Positions 27,401-34,980 of a stretch of DNA of 36,563 bases are shown one piece after another. Under the pieces are notes generated by a model, which was given only the letters and a program-made list of their open reading frames with translations, had not been told where the DNA came from and did not search any database. Source of the DNA: Akkermansiaceae bacterium. GTDB taxonomy: Bacteria; Verrucomicrobiota; Verrucomicrobiia; Verrucomicrobiales; Akkermansiaceae. Within the stretch, counting starts at the first letter, position 1. The number at the start of each line of letters is the position of its first letter. The stretch spans positions 1 through 36,563 of the forward strand of contig JAPKDJ010000038.1 in assembly GCA_026421245.1 (NCBI GenBank). The letters run 5' to 3'. The translations under genes were made by a program, and so were the position numbers.

Positions 27401-28106
27401 CGTCGTTGCCGTTGATGCGGTAGCGGTTGAAGGCAGTGCTGACAACGGAGGAGAGTTGCGATTCACGCGCTCCGGCCCACTCGACGACATTCTCGTCCTC
27501 CGTTTGAGTTGGTCTGGCGTGGCCGCCAACAGCCATGATGTAGCCCTGATGCCCGCCGTGTTGACATTCCAGCCCTCGGAAAATTCGCTCAGCCTATCAG
27601 TAGACGCGCTCGCTGATAACGAGGAAGACCCAGCGGAGGCGCTCACCGTCACTATTGCCCCAGACAGCCGATTCGTCATAACTAAATCAAGTGCCACCGT
27701 TGGGTTGGGCGAGAGTACTTTCGATGGCTGGCGCGCCTTATGGTACAGCCCGGCTGAGTTATCCAACAGCAGCGTCTCGGGGAAACTGGCGAATGGTGAC
27801 AAAGACGCCTACAACACTTGGATGGAATTTTTCCTCGGCACTAATCCAAAATTAGCTGAGGGCGAAGTTGTTACCGCATGGATTCAGAACAACGCTCTTT
27901 ATATGCGCTACCCGCAAAACCTCTATGCCGGAGCCCCAATAGGAAAGATTACGGCTAGCACGACGCTTGGCTCGTGGGTAGATACAACCGTGATCGACGT
28001 GGAGAGCGAGATCATTGGCATGCAGGAATGGAAAACTGTGCGTGATTTACGTTCCATCGACAATAATGAGACATTGTTTCTACGCTTGGAGGTTGACACT
28101 CCCTGA
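24492..28106 (+). CDS. Secreted glucose/sorbosone-dehydrogenase-like diheme protein (HNE_0200 type) with a Calx-beta-like end
   Basis: This 1204-residue exported protein has a signal peptide (SILIPLALGGGLSSLLSA). Residues of about 60-450 form a glucose/sorbosone dehydrogenase-like propeller: GEAGLQSIALHPEF, HHGGALFFGPLDGFLYFSVGDGD, ALGLRNPYRVTAD, FAGDVGGNRLEEINQI. The following part (about 455-780) matches the HNE_0200/SO_2930 family, with NSPLWSDGTLKKRW and two heme motifs, CMQCHTPQTH (C611, C614, H615) and CAHCHQPGGGRALFD (C688, C691, H692). Residues of about 785-965 resemble a concanavalin-like (DUF1349-style) fold. About 970-1075 resembles a Calx-beta motif (VAVEGSADNGGELRFTRSG). The tail ends in a verrucomicrobial-type segment (NTWMEFFLGTNP). 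PQQ- or quinoprotein-style oxidation of a sugar with electron transfer through two hemes is the likely activity; the cofactor is not proven. Coding composition is more A/T-rich than the neighbouring CotH gene, suggesting separate origin. Confidence 0.87.
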   Translation: MNTQFATFIFRCSILIPLALGGGLSSLLSAPTRVQVDGFLDNVFPENTPNSTRDWRLEQAFPSGGVGGIVFDEPMGFVAVPDNPAKYVWGKKGQIWLMEDGFNEDLKQVALDIRSKTSTTGEAGLQSIALHPEFGQVGSPNRGYIYLVHNTIQDWSPPKPSYALRWRLARYNVIDPDNSLIIDPTSELILVDQYTRHIHHGGALFFGPLDGFLYFSVGDGDTAENSQQIDLRLFGGIFRIDVDMNPALSHPIPKQPLDGITAEYYIPNDNPFVGVPGALGEFYALGLRNPYRVTADRQTGAIFAGDVGGNRLEEINQIVAGGNYQWKYREGHHVLSPPPNPMIGIDQAPIHVFGHDLANAIIGGFTYRGSAYSGELDGRYLFAVLGSGIIYSLEDPQNGSYDLSALAEMPQAPPPNFRRAAMVGFSEDEEGELYVAQLDPNGKIFKLVKNDEEGPAFPLLLSETGAFTDTANMVPAPFLIPYDVNSPLWSDGTLKKRWVVMPNDGAPYQPSVEQAVWTEKYEWFFPPGTVFVKHFELPVDDGDPFVIRRLETRFLVLDNQGKSYGLTYRWRPDHSEADLVDVDGLEEAIEIVTVNDQTRTQTWAYPSRNQCMQCHTPQTHYVLGANTRQLNRTIDYEAINENQLLSWSEAGLIQGLTLNDLEKASALVELDDVAPLEDKVRSYLDTNCAHCHQPGGGRALFDARWDTPVVAQGFINGRTFETSDSILVVPGDPAGSYIYQRLSTLGISQMPPLPKNALHGEAISALHDYILQWDLDGSLSESWEQTHLGTTYQKGFARHKDGKFELGSAGFLNSSQDNILLVHQSIEGDFELIAKVSEPRLNGTNKITLAGLIARENLTPGSPMFSVINTGVIRPSFRIWGRKTQNVNIDTRITASNSNLPYLRLTRNGDILRGYYSRNRTTWTLAHTGANYLQSGPLEVGMFLGGHTDAGKEINSLTFDQVSLDKTTVSVVAVDAVAVEGSADNGGELRFTRSGPLDDILVLRLSWSGVAANSHDVALMPAVLTFQPSENSLSLSVDALADNEEDPAEALTVTIAPDSRFVITKSSATVGLGESTFDGWRALWYSPAELSNSSVSGKLANGDKDAYNTWMEFFLGTNPKLAEGEVVTAWIQNNALYMRYPQNLYAGAPIGKITASTTLGSWVDTTVIDVESEIIGMQEWKTVRDLRSIDNNETLFLRLEVDTP

Positions 28107-28125
28107 TCCGATAAGAGCAGCTTTT

Positions 28126-28257
28126 TTAGATGTCGTTATCAATACGCAGCTCGGTAACTTCGCGTCGAAGACGGACCAGTTCCTGCGCTTCGGCAGAGTC
28201 GCCTCCGAGCAGCGCACGGGCGGTGGATTGGATAACCTCGTGGGCCTTCCCCGCGTT
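28126..28257 (-). pseudogene. IS3-type transposase OrfA fragment
   Basis: On the minus strand about 40 codons bounded by stops on both sides read KAHEVIQSTARALLGGDSAE, then AQELVRLRREVTELRIDNDI. This is the leucine-zipper end of IS3-family OrfA, normally followed by LKKAAAFFA. Here the codon for the next Leu is damaged by a loss of about two bases, giving TAA and leaving AAAAAAGCTGCT (Lys-Lys-Ala-Ala) in another frame. No OrfB and no clear terminal inverted repeats are seen. It is the scar of an old insertion. Confidence 0.65.
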
Positions 28258-28259
28258 CT

Positions 28260-28620
28260 AGCGGATCTCGCCGCCACGCGGCACTCACCTGAATCGGACT
28301 CATTCCAGTTTTGCCAAAGACAAAACGAAAAGTCCCAGAATTGCCACCCGCATCCTGGTTTAAGCGCTCGATGTTGATCGGAGGAGAATCTCCGTGAAGG
28401 TATCATTGGGCACCAGGCTGCCATTGTTTAATTGAATTGATCCGCCTTAAGTGATGGCCACCGAACCGGCAATGGTGAGAGCATGATTCCCGTCGACCTA
28501 CAGTCTCCCACTACTCACATTGAGCCCCGCAATGGCACTCGATTCGACCAAGATAACAGTGGCACTATTTGAAATCTTCACCGAATCAAAGGCGTTCACA
28601 GCTTTAGATGCCAAAAATAT
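28260..28620 (-). pseudogene. Remnant of a beta-strand-rich exported protein
   Basis: The minus strand reads SKAVNAFDSVKISNSATVIL, VESSAIAGLNVSSGRL, a TAG, then VDGNHALTIAGSVAIT, a TAA, then GGSIQLNNGSLVPNDTFTEI. After a one-base shift it continues PINIERLNQDAGGNSGTFRF and VFGKTGMSPIQVSAAW. The alternating short beta strands with Gly/Asn turns are typical of autotransporter-associated or dockerin-like repeat proteins of Verrucomicrobia. Two in-frame stops and a frameshift mark it as dead. It directly precedes the IS3 fragment in transcription order. Confidence 0.5.
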
Positions 28621-28720
28621 ACCGAGATAGAAGGACTAGAAGCATTTCTGCTCCATGCCTTGTAATCTTTCCTTTCGGCCGATTTTTCAGGAGCTAATCA
28701 ATCGAAGATTTCGGCCTTGA

Positions 28721-31165
28721 ATGATCTCTTTCTTCATCGTGTCTTGGTCGTCGTCCTCGATCGACAGACATGCTATTCCTCAGAGGTTGATGAACTACTT
28801 ACAACGGCTTATCCCAACTCTCTTTGGCATGCGAGTGCTACGGAAATCTCAAAATACGGGTTATCTCCTTCCCGGGTTGCGCGATCGCTTCGTTGTCATC
28901 CTTTCGGAGAATCCCGATTCGCCCAAAGGGTTCCGCCTCGCCCTCACACAAACCTTCTGTGGACCTATCCTGCATTTTACACTTTTCGCAGCACTCGTTT
29001 CATTCGCCGGAGCGCAGTCCCGCGGTGAAGCGAGCTCCTTCCCTCCGTCCAAAGATTTCGCGGTGGAAACGGTAGCAACGGACCTGTCGAACCCCATGGA
29101 AATGGCCATCGCCGGCGACCTCGTTTTTATTGCAGAGCTGCACGGCAACATCAAGGTCGTCGACCTCACGACTGGCATCACACGGGTAGTCGCCCACCTG
29201 GAGGTGGATTACCGCAAAAAAGGTCCAAGATGGAGCTGGGATGTCGAATCCGGTGTTCTTGGGATCGCCGTAGATCCCAATTTCGACACGAACAAATGGG
29301 TCTACCTTTGCTACACGCAGCCGGGCGGTGAGTCCGTAAAACACGATCACGTGGTGTCACGGTTTCGTTACGAAAACGGACTCTTGAACAAGGCGACCGA
29401 GCAGGTCATTCTGAAAATCCCGGCGCTCCGGGATCAGGACCGAATTCATGAAGCCGGCTCCTTGGCTTTTGGTCCCAGAGGAAACCTGTATCTCAGTAGC
29501 GGCGATAATCAGGATCACACCCAATACCTGTATTCGGCACGAACTTCGACCAACAGCGCGGTCTTGAACGGAAAGATCCTGCGCGTGCGGCCTGGAGAAA
29601 ACGGGGGCTACACCATTCCGCCCGGCAATCTCTTTCCTCCTGACATGCCAAACACCCGCCCGGAAATCTATATCATGGGCTGTCGCAACCCGTTTCGGAT
29701 CGCGATTGATCAACGAACGAGCCATCTCTACTGGGGCGAAAACGGGCCGGCTGATTACTATTGTGGGAACCTGAAGAACGTCGATCAAAAGCTCTTACCG
29801 CTGGGTTACGACGAATTCAACCAAGCCCGAAAAGCAGGATTCTATGGTTGGCCGTTCTTCATCGGGCCAAACGAAAGCTACCCAAGCTACGACTTCGACA
29901 CAAATTCGGTCACGGGTGCCTTTGATCCAAAGAAACCCCTCAATGATCTGAAGGAAAACACGGGTGTCAAAGAGTTGCCTCCGGCGCAACAGCCGATGAT
30001 TTGGTATAGTCATCCCCCGTCAAAGAATTTCCCGTCATTGGGTCGAGGTGGTGCCTCAGCAATCGGGGGACCGGTGTATTACCACGACGAAACCCGTCAA
30101 GCTGATGCCGGCGGGTTGCCGAACTCATTCGATCATCACTGGTTCATTGCCGATTACGCGCGAGGCTGGGTCAAGGTGGTGGAGTTGGACGAAAATGAAA
30201 ATAGGGTCTCGATCAAACCCTTTCCCACGGACCATCAGTTCCAGACTCCCATCAATGTGAAGTTCAACCGAAACGGACAACTTTTTGTCCTGCAGTATGG
30301 CAAGGGCGGCTGGGACCCTAACAACGGCGGGAGCCTGCTGCGTATCAGCCATCGCATCGATGGTGGGCTGGCGGGAAATCAAGTGGTCGCAGTGCGCACC
30401 CTCAGAGGACTGCCCTCCAAACATCCAGGCACCGCGCTAATGCGACAAAATAACTGTGCGGCCTGCCACCAGGATGAGGGCATGCTAATTGGGCCATCGT
30501 TCCAAAAGATCATCGAAAGGTACGAACCCCTTACGACGAGGAAAGACTACCTAATGGAGCAAATTCGAAATGGCAGCAAGGGAGTGTGGGGGGAGCTCTA
30601 CCAAATGCCGGGCCACCCCTACTTAAAAAAAGACCAGATTGAGCAGATCGTGAACGCCATGCTCGCGCTCCAGATAGCCAAGCACACGGCCAACAACCGG
30701 CCCGTCGCTCTCGCAACTCCGGCCAGCAAACAGTATCCTGGGACAGGCTCCACCGAGCTGGTCGATGGCATCATGGGTGATGAAAGCGATCTCAAAAACG
30801 ATTGGCTTGGCTTTGAGGGCGATGATCTGACCGCAACGATCGACCTTGGCAAAACGATGTCGATTCACGAACTGGGGCTTTCCTCATGTCAGGTGACAAC
30901 GTCAGGGGTGTTCCTGCCATCGACTGTCGAATTTCTGATTTCAAGCGACGGCAAGACCTTCCAAGCGGTCGCCCTCATCAAGCATGAAATTCCGGTTAAA
31001 CAGCCCACGGAAAATCTCACCTTATCGACCAAAATTAACCCAATTAAGGGGCGCTATATTCGGGTCCATGCCAGGAATCTCGGGACCATCCCCGACTGGC
31101 ACCAGGCCAAGGGTCGCAAGGCCTGGCTATTCGTCGACGAGATTCTGGTGAACCCACTGAATTGA
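28721..31165 (+). CDS. Secreted glucose/sorbosone-dehydrogenase-like protein with cytochrome c and discoidin domains
   Basis: This is an 814-codon frame from ATG 28721. The only signal-like hydrophobic stretch is at about residues 80-98 (PILHFTLFAALVSFAGAQS), so the true start may be later: ATG 28829 or TTG 28877 are candidates, and none is ideal. Residues of about 112-545 are a glucose/sorbosone dehydrogenase-type propeller, with LSNPMEMAIAGDLVFIAELHG, GVLGIAVDPNFDTNKWVYLCY, HEAGSLAFGPRGNLYLSSGD and GCRNPFRIAID. A small cytochrome c domain (about 565-655) has NNCAACHQDEG (C579, C582, H583) with candidate Met ligand M629. Residues of about 670-814 resemble a discoidin domain. The reaction is likely sugar oxidation in the periplasm or on the surface with heme c as acceptor. 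It is flanked by pseudogenes on both sides, so it lies in unstable territory, but its own frame is intact. Confidence 0.85.
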   Translation: MISFFIVSWSSSSIDRHAIPQRLMNYLQRLIPTLFGMRVLRKSQNTGYLLPGLRDRFVVILSENPDSPKGFRLALTQTFCGPILHFTLFAALVSFAGAQSRGEASSFPPSKDFAVETVATDLSNPMEMAIAGDLVFIAELHGNIKVVDLTTGITRVVAHLEVDYRKKGPRWSWDVESGVLGIAVDPNFDTNKWVYLCYTQPGGESVKHDHVVSRFRYENGLLNKATEQVILKIPALRDQDRIHEAGSLAFGPRGNLYLSSGDNQDHTQYLYSARTSTNSAVLNGKILRVRPGENGGYTIPPGNLFPPDMPNTRPEIYIMGCRNPFRIAIDQRTSHLYWGENGPADYYCGNLKNVDQKLLPLGYDEFNQARKAGFYGWPFFIGPNESYPSYDFDTNSVTGAFDPKKPLNDLKENTGVKELPPAQQPMIWYSHPPSKNFPSLGRGGASAIGGPVYYHDETRQADAGGLPNSFDHHWFIADYARGWVKVVELDENENRVSIKPFPTDHQFQTPINVKFNRNGQLFVLQYGKGGWDPNNGGSLLRISHRIDGGLAGNQVVAVRTLRGLPSKHPGTALMRQNNCAACHQDEGMLIGPSFQKIIERYEPLTTRKDYLMEQIRNGSKGVWGELYQMPGHPYLKKDQIEQIVNAMLALQIAKHTANNRPVALATPASKQYPGTGSTELVDGIMGDESDLKNDWLGFEGDDLTATIDLGKTMSIHELGLSSCQVTTSGVFLPSTVEFLISSDGKTFQAVALIKHEIPVKQPTENLTLSTKINPIKGRYIRVHARNLGTIPDWHQAKGRKAWLFVDEILVNPLN

Positions 31166-31258
31166 GTCGCGATTTAAGAAAAGCGGTGTCCGAAAGTGGG
31201 GCAGAGCAGATCGGCGCAGGAATTGCTCGCATCTTGATGCCATTCGGGGGGCTTGAAG
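31166..31258. other. Short gap after the sugar dehydrogenase gene
   Basis: These 93 bases lie between the stop of the 28721 gene and the end of the convergent DUF1552 remnant. I see no terminator hairpin with a T-run and no gene. Confidence 0.4.
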
Positions 31259-31978
31259 TTACGTCAACAATTCGGGCAAGGGACCTCGTTGAAGGCCCTT
31301 TGCAAGATTAACGTCGAGACGCCCGAACTGATCCTGCGGCTTTCCCACCGCATGCATCAAAGTGTTGTAGAGATTGGCGATCGTTCGGTGACCTTCGGTT
31401 CCATAACCGGGATATTGTAAATAGCGTCCGCCACGTCCCGCCAGTCCGCCTAACAAGATGAAGGCCATTCCAGGCAACTCCCGTGGTGTTTCTCGGCCGC
31501 ATCACTGAGGTAGACGATGAGCGTATTGTCTAATATCGTGCCGTTCCCTTCCGGCACGGCTTTGAGCTTAATCGCCACGCGACCGATCTGGTCGAGATGG
31601 AACGTGCGGATCCGGCGGCGGGCTTCGACCGGCGTCATCCCATTGACTGACTCCGCGTGTCCCAGGCCGTGAACATATTTGGAAATTCTCAGGCCACGTT
31701 ACGTCCAAGGTATCGGCGCGAACTGTTACGACATTTGAGATCCCCGAAATCAGGCCGGCACCTGCCATGTCGAAGTGAGCTTCCAGACGGTCTGTTTCCA
31801 CCTCTGAAATGTATTTGTCAGTGACCTCGGGTGTCTGCTTTCGGATTCTGGATTCCATTCCCTTCAATCGTCGACTTCGATCCTGCAGGCCCTCGAACGC
31901 TCCCAGATAATGATCCAGCTTCTCCCGATCCGCGTTCCCAATCGCGCCTTGGATTCAGCGAAGTTGAAGCTCCCGCAC
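31259..31978 (-). pseudogene. Frameshifted C-terminal part of a DUF1552 protein
   Basis: The minus strand carries the last third of a DUF1552 protein in broken pieces. The first piece (31978 down) reads VRELQLR, an in-frame TGA, then IQGAIGNADREKLDHYLGAF, VTDKYISEVETDRLEAHFDM and NVVTVRADTLDVT. A second frame reads SVNGMTPVEARRRIRTFH, then KAVPEGNGTILDNTLIVYLS and DAAEKHHGSCLEWP. A third frame reads FILLGGLAGRGGRYLQYPGY, then HRTIANLYNTLMHAVGKPQD and a RGPLPELLT end. The pieces are in correct order, with at least two frameshifts and one stop. The 5' two thirds are absent: the remnant stops 6 bases short of the map gene. DUF1552 proteins are usually exported and partnered with DUF1592/DUF1588 cytochromes in PVC bacteria; no such partner remains here. 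Confidence 0.8.
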
Positions 31979-31984
31979 TTAAAA

Positions 31985-32791
31985 CTACCTCAGCGGCGGA
32001 ATCCCCAATTGCGAGGGAAGCGCGGTCCGTGGTCGCCAGGTTAGGATTTCGGGGTCACCATCGGTGACGAGAACCGTGTGTTCGAAGTGGCTGGATGGGC
32101 GTCGATCGGACGTTGAAACGGTCCAGCCATCATCGAGCCAATCGACGGTGCCAACTCCAGCGTTGATCATGGGTTCAATTGCAAGAATCATTCCGGCCTT
32201 CAAGATCGGCGACTTACCGCCCGGATCATAGTTAGGGACTTGCGGCTCTTCGTGAAGTTGACGGCCGACGCCATGCCCAACGAGATCCTTGACCACCGTG
32301 AAGCCAAAACGACTCACATAATCTTCGACCGAAGCACAAAGCTTATGAAGAGGTTCCCCTGCCCTTGCGTGTGAGATTGCTACAAACAGTGATTCTTCAG
32401 TCACGGCGAGCAGTCGCTTCTGCTCGCCATTGATTGTCCCAACGGGAACGGTGAGGGCATTGTCGCCAATCCATCCCTGGCGTTTGACGCCGACGTCCAA
32501 CTTGACCAAATCTCCATCAACAATCACGCGATCGCCCCCAATGCCGTGGACCACCTCCTCGTTCATGGAAATGCAAGTGTAGCCAGGGAAGTCGCGGTAT
32601 TTGTGAAAGGCACTTCCCACCTTGTGCTCAACCATCAGAGTGAGGGCATACTCATCCACTTCGCGGGTCGTCTTTCCGGCTTCAATAAAAGCTGCCGTGC
32701 GCTGAAGAACATCGCTCGCGACCTTTCCGGCCTCGCGCATTTGCCCGATCTCCTGCTTTGACTTAATGGGGATCTTGGAACGCTTGGCCAT
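31985..32791 (-). CDS. map: Type I methionine aminopeptidase
   Basis: This 268-residue cytoplasmic metalloprotease removes the initiator Met from new proteins. All five metal ligands of the family are in place: D99 (KLDVGVK), D110 (WIGDNALT), H173 (GHGVGR), E206 (LAIEPM) and E237 (FEHTV). ISMNEEVVHGIGG matches the substrate-side block. The length is normal, with a slight C-terminal tail ending in PPLR. It is the last gene of the spc-type cluster here (rpsE-rplO-lipoprotein-secY-adk-map), 49 bases after adk. Beyond its stop the accessory DNA begins at once, with a DUF1552 remnant. Confidence 0.95.
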   Translation of the reverse strand: MAKRSKIPIKSKQEIGQMREAGKVASDVLQRTAAFIEAGKTTREVDEYALTLMVEHKVGSAFHKYRDFPGYTCISMNEEVVHGIGGDRVIVDGDLVKLDVGVKRQGWIGDNALTVPVGTINGEQKRLLAVTEESLFVAISHARAGEPLHKLCASVEDYVSRFGFTVVKDLVGHGVGRQLHEEPQVPNYDPGGKSPILKAGMILAIEPMINAGVGTVDWLDDGWTVSTSDRRPSSHFEHTVLVTDGDPEILTWRPRTALPSQLGIPPLR

Positions 32792-32840
32792 GACTCAATG
32801 AGTTAGAGGGTCAAAGCGAAACGGTCAAGACGAAGCGCTT

Positions 32841-33449
32841 CTACCCGCGAACCCGGGCATAGACTTCATCGGGTGAACCAGTGCCATTCACGATTCTGGC
32901 GCACAACAAATCACAATAGTAGGTGATGGTCGGAATGACGAGACGACGGTATTCCGAAAGACGATTCTCAAAGTTCGCTGAGACATCGTCAGCCCTGGGG
33001 GCCAATCTGCCATCGCACTTCGGACATTGCTTCCCCTCACCTTCGCGAGCGACGCGATGGCAATCTTCGCACTCCAATCGACACGCCACGCGACGACGAA
33101 GTTCGTCATCCGGCACATGAAGGACAATCGCCTGGGGCGTGAATTCGAGAGCTTCATCGAGAGCCTCCGCTTGTAGAACAGTGCGCGGGAAGCCATCGAG
33201 CAACCACCCGTTGTCTTGCTTTCCAAGCCACTCGAGAACCATGGGAATCATGACATCATCAGGGACATACTCACCACAGTCCAAAAAAGGGCGGGCGAGC
33301 TTTCCGAGCTCCGTGTCATCGCGAAGGGCGCGCCGTAAGAGCGCGCCCGTCGATAGATAAGCAAGGCCGTTTTCCTCGGCGAGGCGTCGGCCCTGGGTCC
33401 CCTTTCCCGACGCCGGAGGGCCGAGGAAGACGAGGCCCCGTGACTTCAT
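32841..33449 (-). CDS. adk: Adenylate kinase
   Basis: This 202-residue protein interconverts AMP plus ATP with two ADP in the cytoplasm. The P-loop GPPASGKGTQ is at 10-19, the DGFPRT block at 85-90, and the LID contains a CxxC...CxxC zinc site (C127, C130, C142, C145; CEDCHR and CPKCDGR) as in zinc-containing bacterial forms. The NRLSEYRR block follows. Its ATG directly abuts the secY stop with no gap, so translation is probably coupled. It is somewhat shorter than the typical 214-residue enzyme, mainly at the C-terminus. Confidence 0.94.
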   Translation of the reverse strand: MKSRGLVFLGPPASGKGTQGRRLAEENGLAYLSTGALLRRALRDDTELGKLARPFLDCGEYVPDDVMIPMVLEWLGKQDNGWLLDGFPRTVLQAEALDEALEFTPQAIVLHVPDDELRRRVACRLECEDCHRVAREGEGKQCPKCDGRLAPRADDVSANFENRLSEYRRLVIPTITYYCDLLCARIVNGTGSPDEVYARVRG

Positions 33450-34958
33450 TTACTGATTGATGAAGAAGGCCACGATGGCAATGAGGACGATCACCGCCAG
33501 AGCCAACCAGATATAGAGGATGGATGAACTGGAAGCCTGCTGACCGGAAACCTGCCGTTGCTGGCGGCCCTTGATCTTACCCTTACGGAGGAAGCCATCA
33601 TATTGACGCTGCAAGAGATGAGTCTCGATCTGACGCATCATATCGAGAAGAACACCAACCAGAATGAGAAGACTCGTGCCACCAAAGAAGGAAGTCACGA
33701 GTCCGCCGGGTTGCAGACCAAGAGAAAGAGCCACAAAATACGGCATCATGAAAATCAGGGTCAAGAATATCGCGCCAGCAAAGGTGAGGCGGGTCATGGT
33801 GTAATCCAAGAAATCCGAAGTCGGTTTTCCGGGACGCACCCCCGGAATGTAACCGCCACCACGCTTCAGGTTCTCAGCTACCTCCGAAGGCTGGAACATC
33901 GTCGCAACCCAGAAGAAACTGAAGAAAAAGATCATGAATCCGGAGAGGAAGTAAAACCAGATATCGTTTGGCGAGAGAATCTGATTCATTTTGAAGATCC
34001 AGTCGCTACCGGGGAACATTTGTCCGAGAAGCTGGGTCGGAAGCTGGAGAATGGCAGTCGCAAAAATGACGGGCATCACACCAGCGTAGTTCACCTTCAG
34101 AGGAAGATATTGGGTGCCACCGGACATTTCACGGCGTCCCGCCACACGACGGGCGTATTGCACGGCTATCCTTCGTTGCCCCTGGGTGATCGAGACAATG
34201 GCCGCGATGACAAAAAGGAAGAACACAACAAGGAAAACAATAAGCAGCGGACTAAAAGGGTTTTCACTACGCTCAACAACAAACTCGTTCCAGAGGTTCA
34301 CCATCACGCCGGGAAGTGCCGAAATGATGTTCACAGAAATGATCAAGGAGATGCCATTACCAATACCTCGTTCGGTAATTTGATCACCAATCCACATTAG
34401 GAAAAGAGTGCCGGCCACGATAATGAGAACCGTCTGGGCCACAAAGCCGCTTCCGAATGCCGGAACCAAATCCTGACCGGTGTTGGTGATGGCCAGCCCG
34501 ATTCCTTGAAGGAGCGGGTTGCTCTCAGGATTTTCGAGTGACTTGGCTAGGAAGAATCCTTGAACCGTCGCAATGGCAATGGTCACGAAGCGGGTCCATT
34601 GATTGATTTTTTGCTGCCCCCCGTCCTCTTTCTTGAGACGAGCCAACTTGGGAACAACCGCACTCAACAGCTGCATCATAATCGATGCCGAAATATAGGG
34701 CATGATTCCCAGAGCAAAGAGCCCCATGCTAGTGAGGCCACCACCGGAGAAGACGTTCAGAATCGCGCCAACGCCACCACCGGCTCCATCTTCATTGTTC
34801 TTCTTGTTAATCTCAATGAACTCACGGATGACATCCATGTTCACGCCGGGGAGCGGAAGGTGGACCCCAAGACGCACGATCACGATCATGGCCATGGTGA
34901 AAAGGATGCGGTCCCGGAGTTCGGGGATTTTCCATGTGTTAGTAAATGCGGAAATCAT
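33450..34958 (-). CDS. secY: Protein translocase subunit SecY
   Basis: This 502-residue inner-membrane channel subunit carries the family blocks LPLPGVNMDVIREF, FALGIMPYISASIMMQLL, ITERGIGNGISLIISVNI, GRREMSGGTQYLPLKVNYAGVMPVIFA and IETHLLQRQYDGFLRKGKIKG. It forms the general secretion pore with SecE and SecG. The core ends near residue 460, where most SecY proteins stop. Here a Gln/Ser-rich linker and one more hydrophobic segment (ILYIWLALAVIVLIAIVAFF) follow, an apparent eleventh membrane helix. The start has no clear Shine-Dalgarno. It sits between a lipoprotein gene and adk. Confidence 0.95.
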   Translation of the reverse strand: MISAFTNTWKIPELRDRILFTMAMIVIVRLGVHLPLPGVNMDVIREFIEINKKNNEDGAGGGVGAILNVFSGGGLTSMGLFALGIMPYISASIMMQLLSAVVPKLARLKKEDGGQQKINQWTRFVTIAIATVQGFFLAKSLENPESNPLLQGIGLAITNTGQDLVPAFGSGFVAQTVLIIVAGTLFLMWIGDQITERGIGNGISLIISVNIISALPGVMVNLWNEFVVERSENPFSPLLIVFLVVFFLFVIAAIVSITQGQRRIAVQYARRVAGRREMSGGTQYLPLKVNYAGVMPVIFATAILQLPTQLLGQMFPGSDWIFKMNQILSPNDIWFYFLSGFMIFFFSFFWVATMFQPSEVAENLKRGGGYIPGVRPGKPTSDFLDYTMTRLTFAGAIFLTLIFMMPYFVALSLGLQPGGLVTSFFGGTSLLILVGVLLDMMRQIETHLLQRQYDGFLRKGKIKGRQQRQVSGQQASSSSILYIWLALAVIVLIAIVAFFINQ

Positions 34959-34980
34959 GATGATTTAAGTGTCGGGTAAT

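Larger units (their letters stand above)
28107..28720. other. Decayed intergenic region with mobile-element and surface-protein remnants
   Basis: No intact gene is present in these 614 bases. The minus strand carries two recognisable relics listed separately: an IS3-type orfA fragment (28126-28257) and a beta-strand surface protein remnant (28260-28620). The last 100 bases before 28721 show AGGAG at 28689-28693, about 28 bases from the ATG. Confidence 0.6.

Noticed and set aside
28121..28135. Programmed -1 frameshift site of an IS3 element (A AAA AAG)
   Set aside because: The A-run is present, but the zero frame already hits TAA before the slippery codons and no OrfB follows. The fragment is simply decayed.
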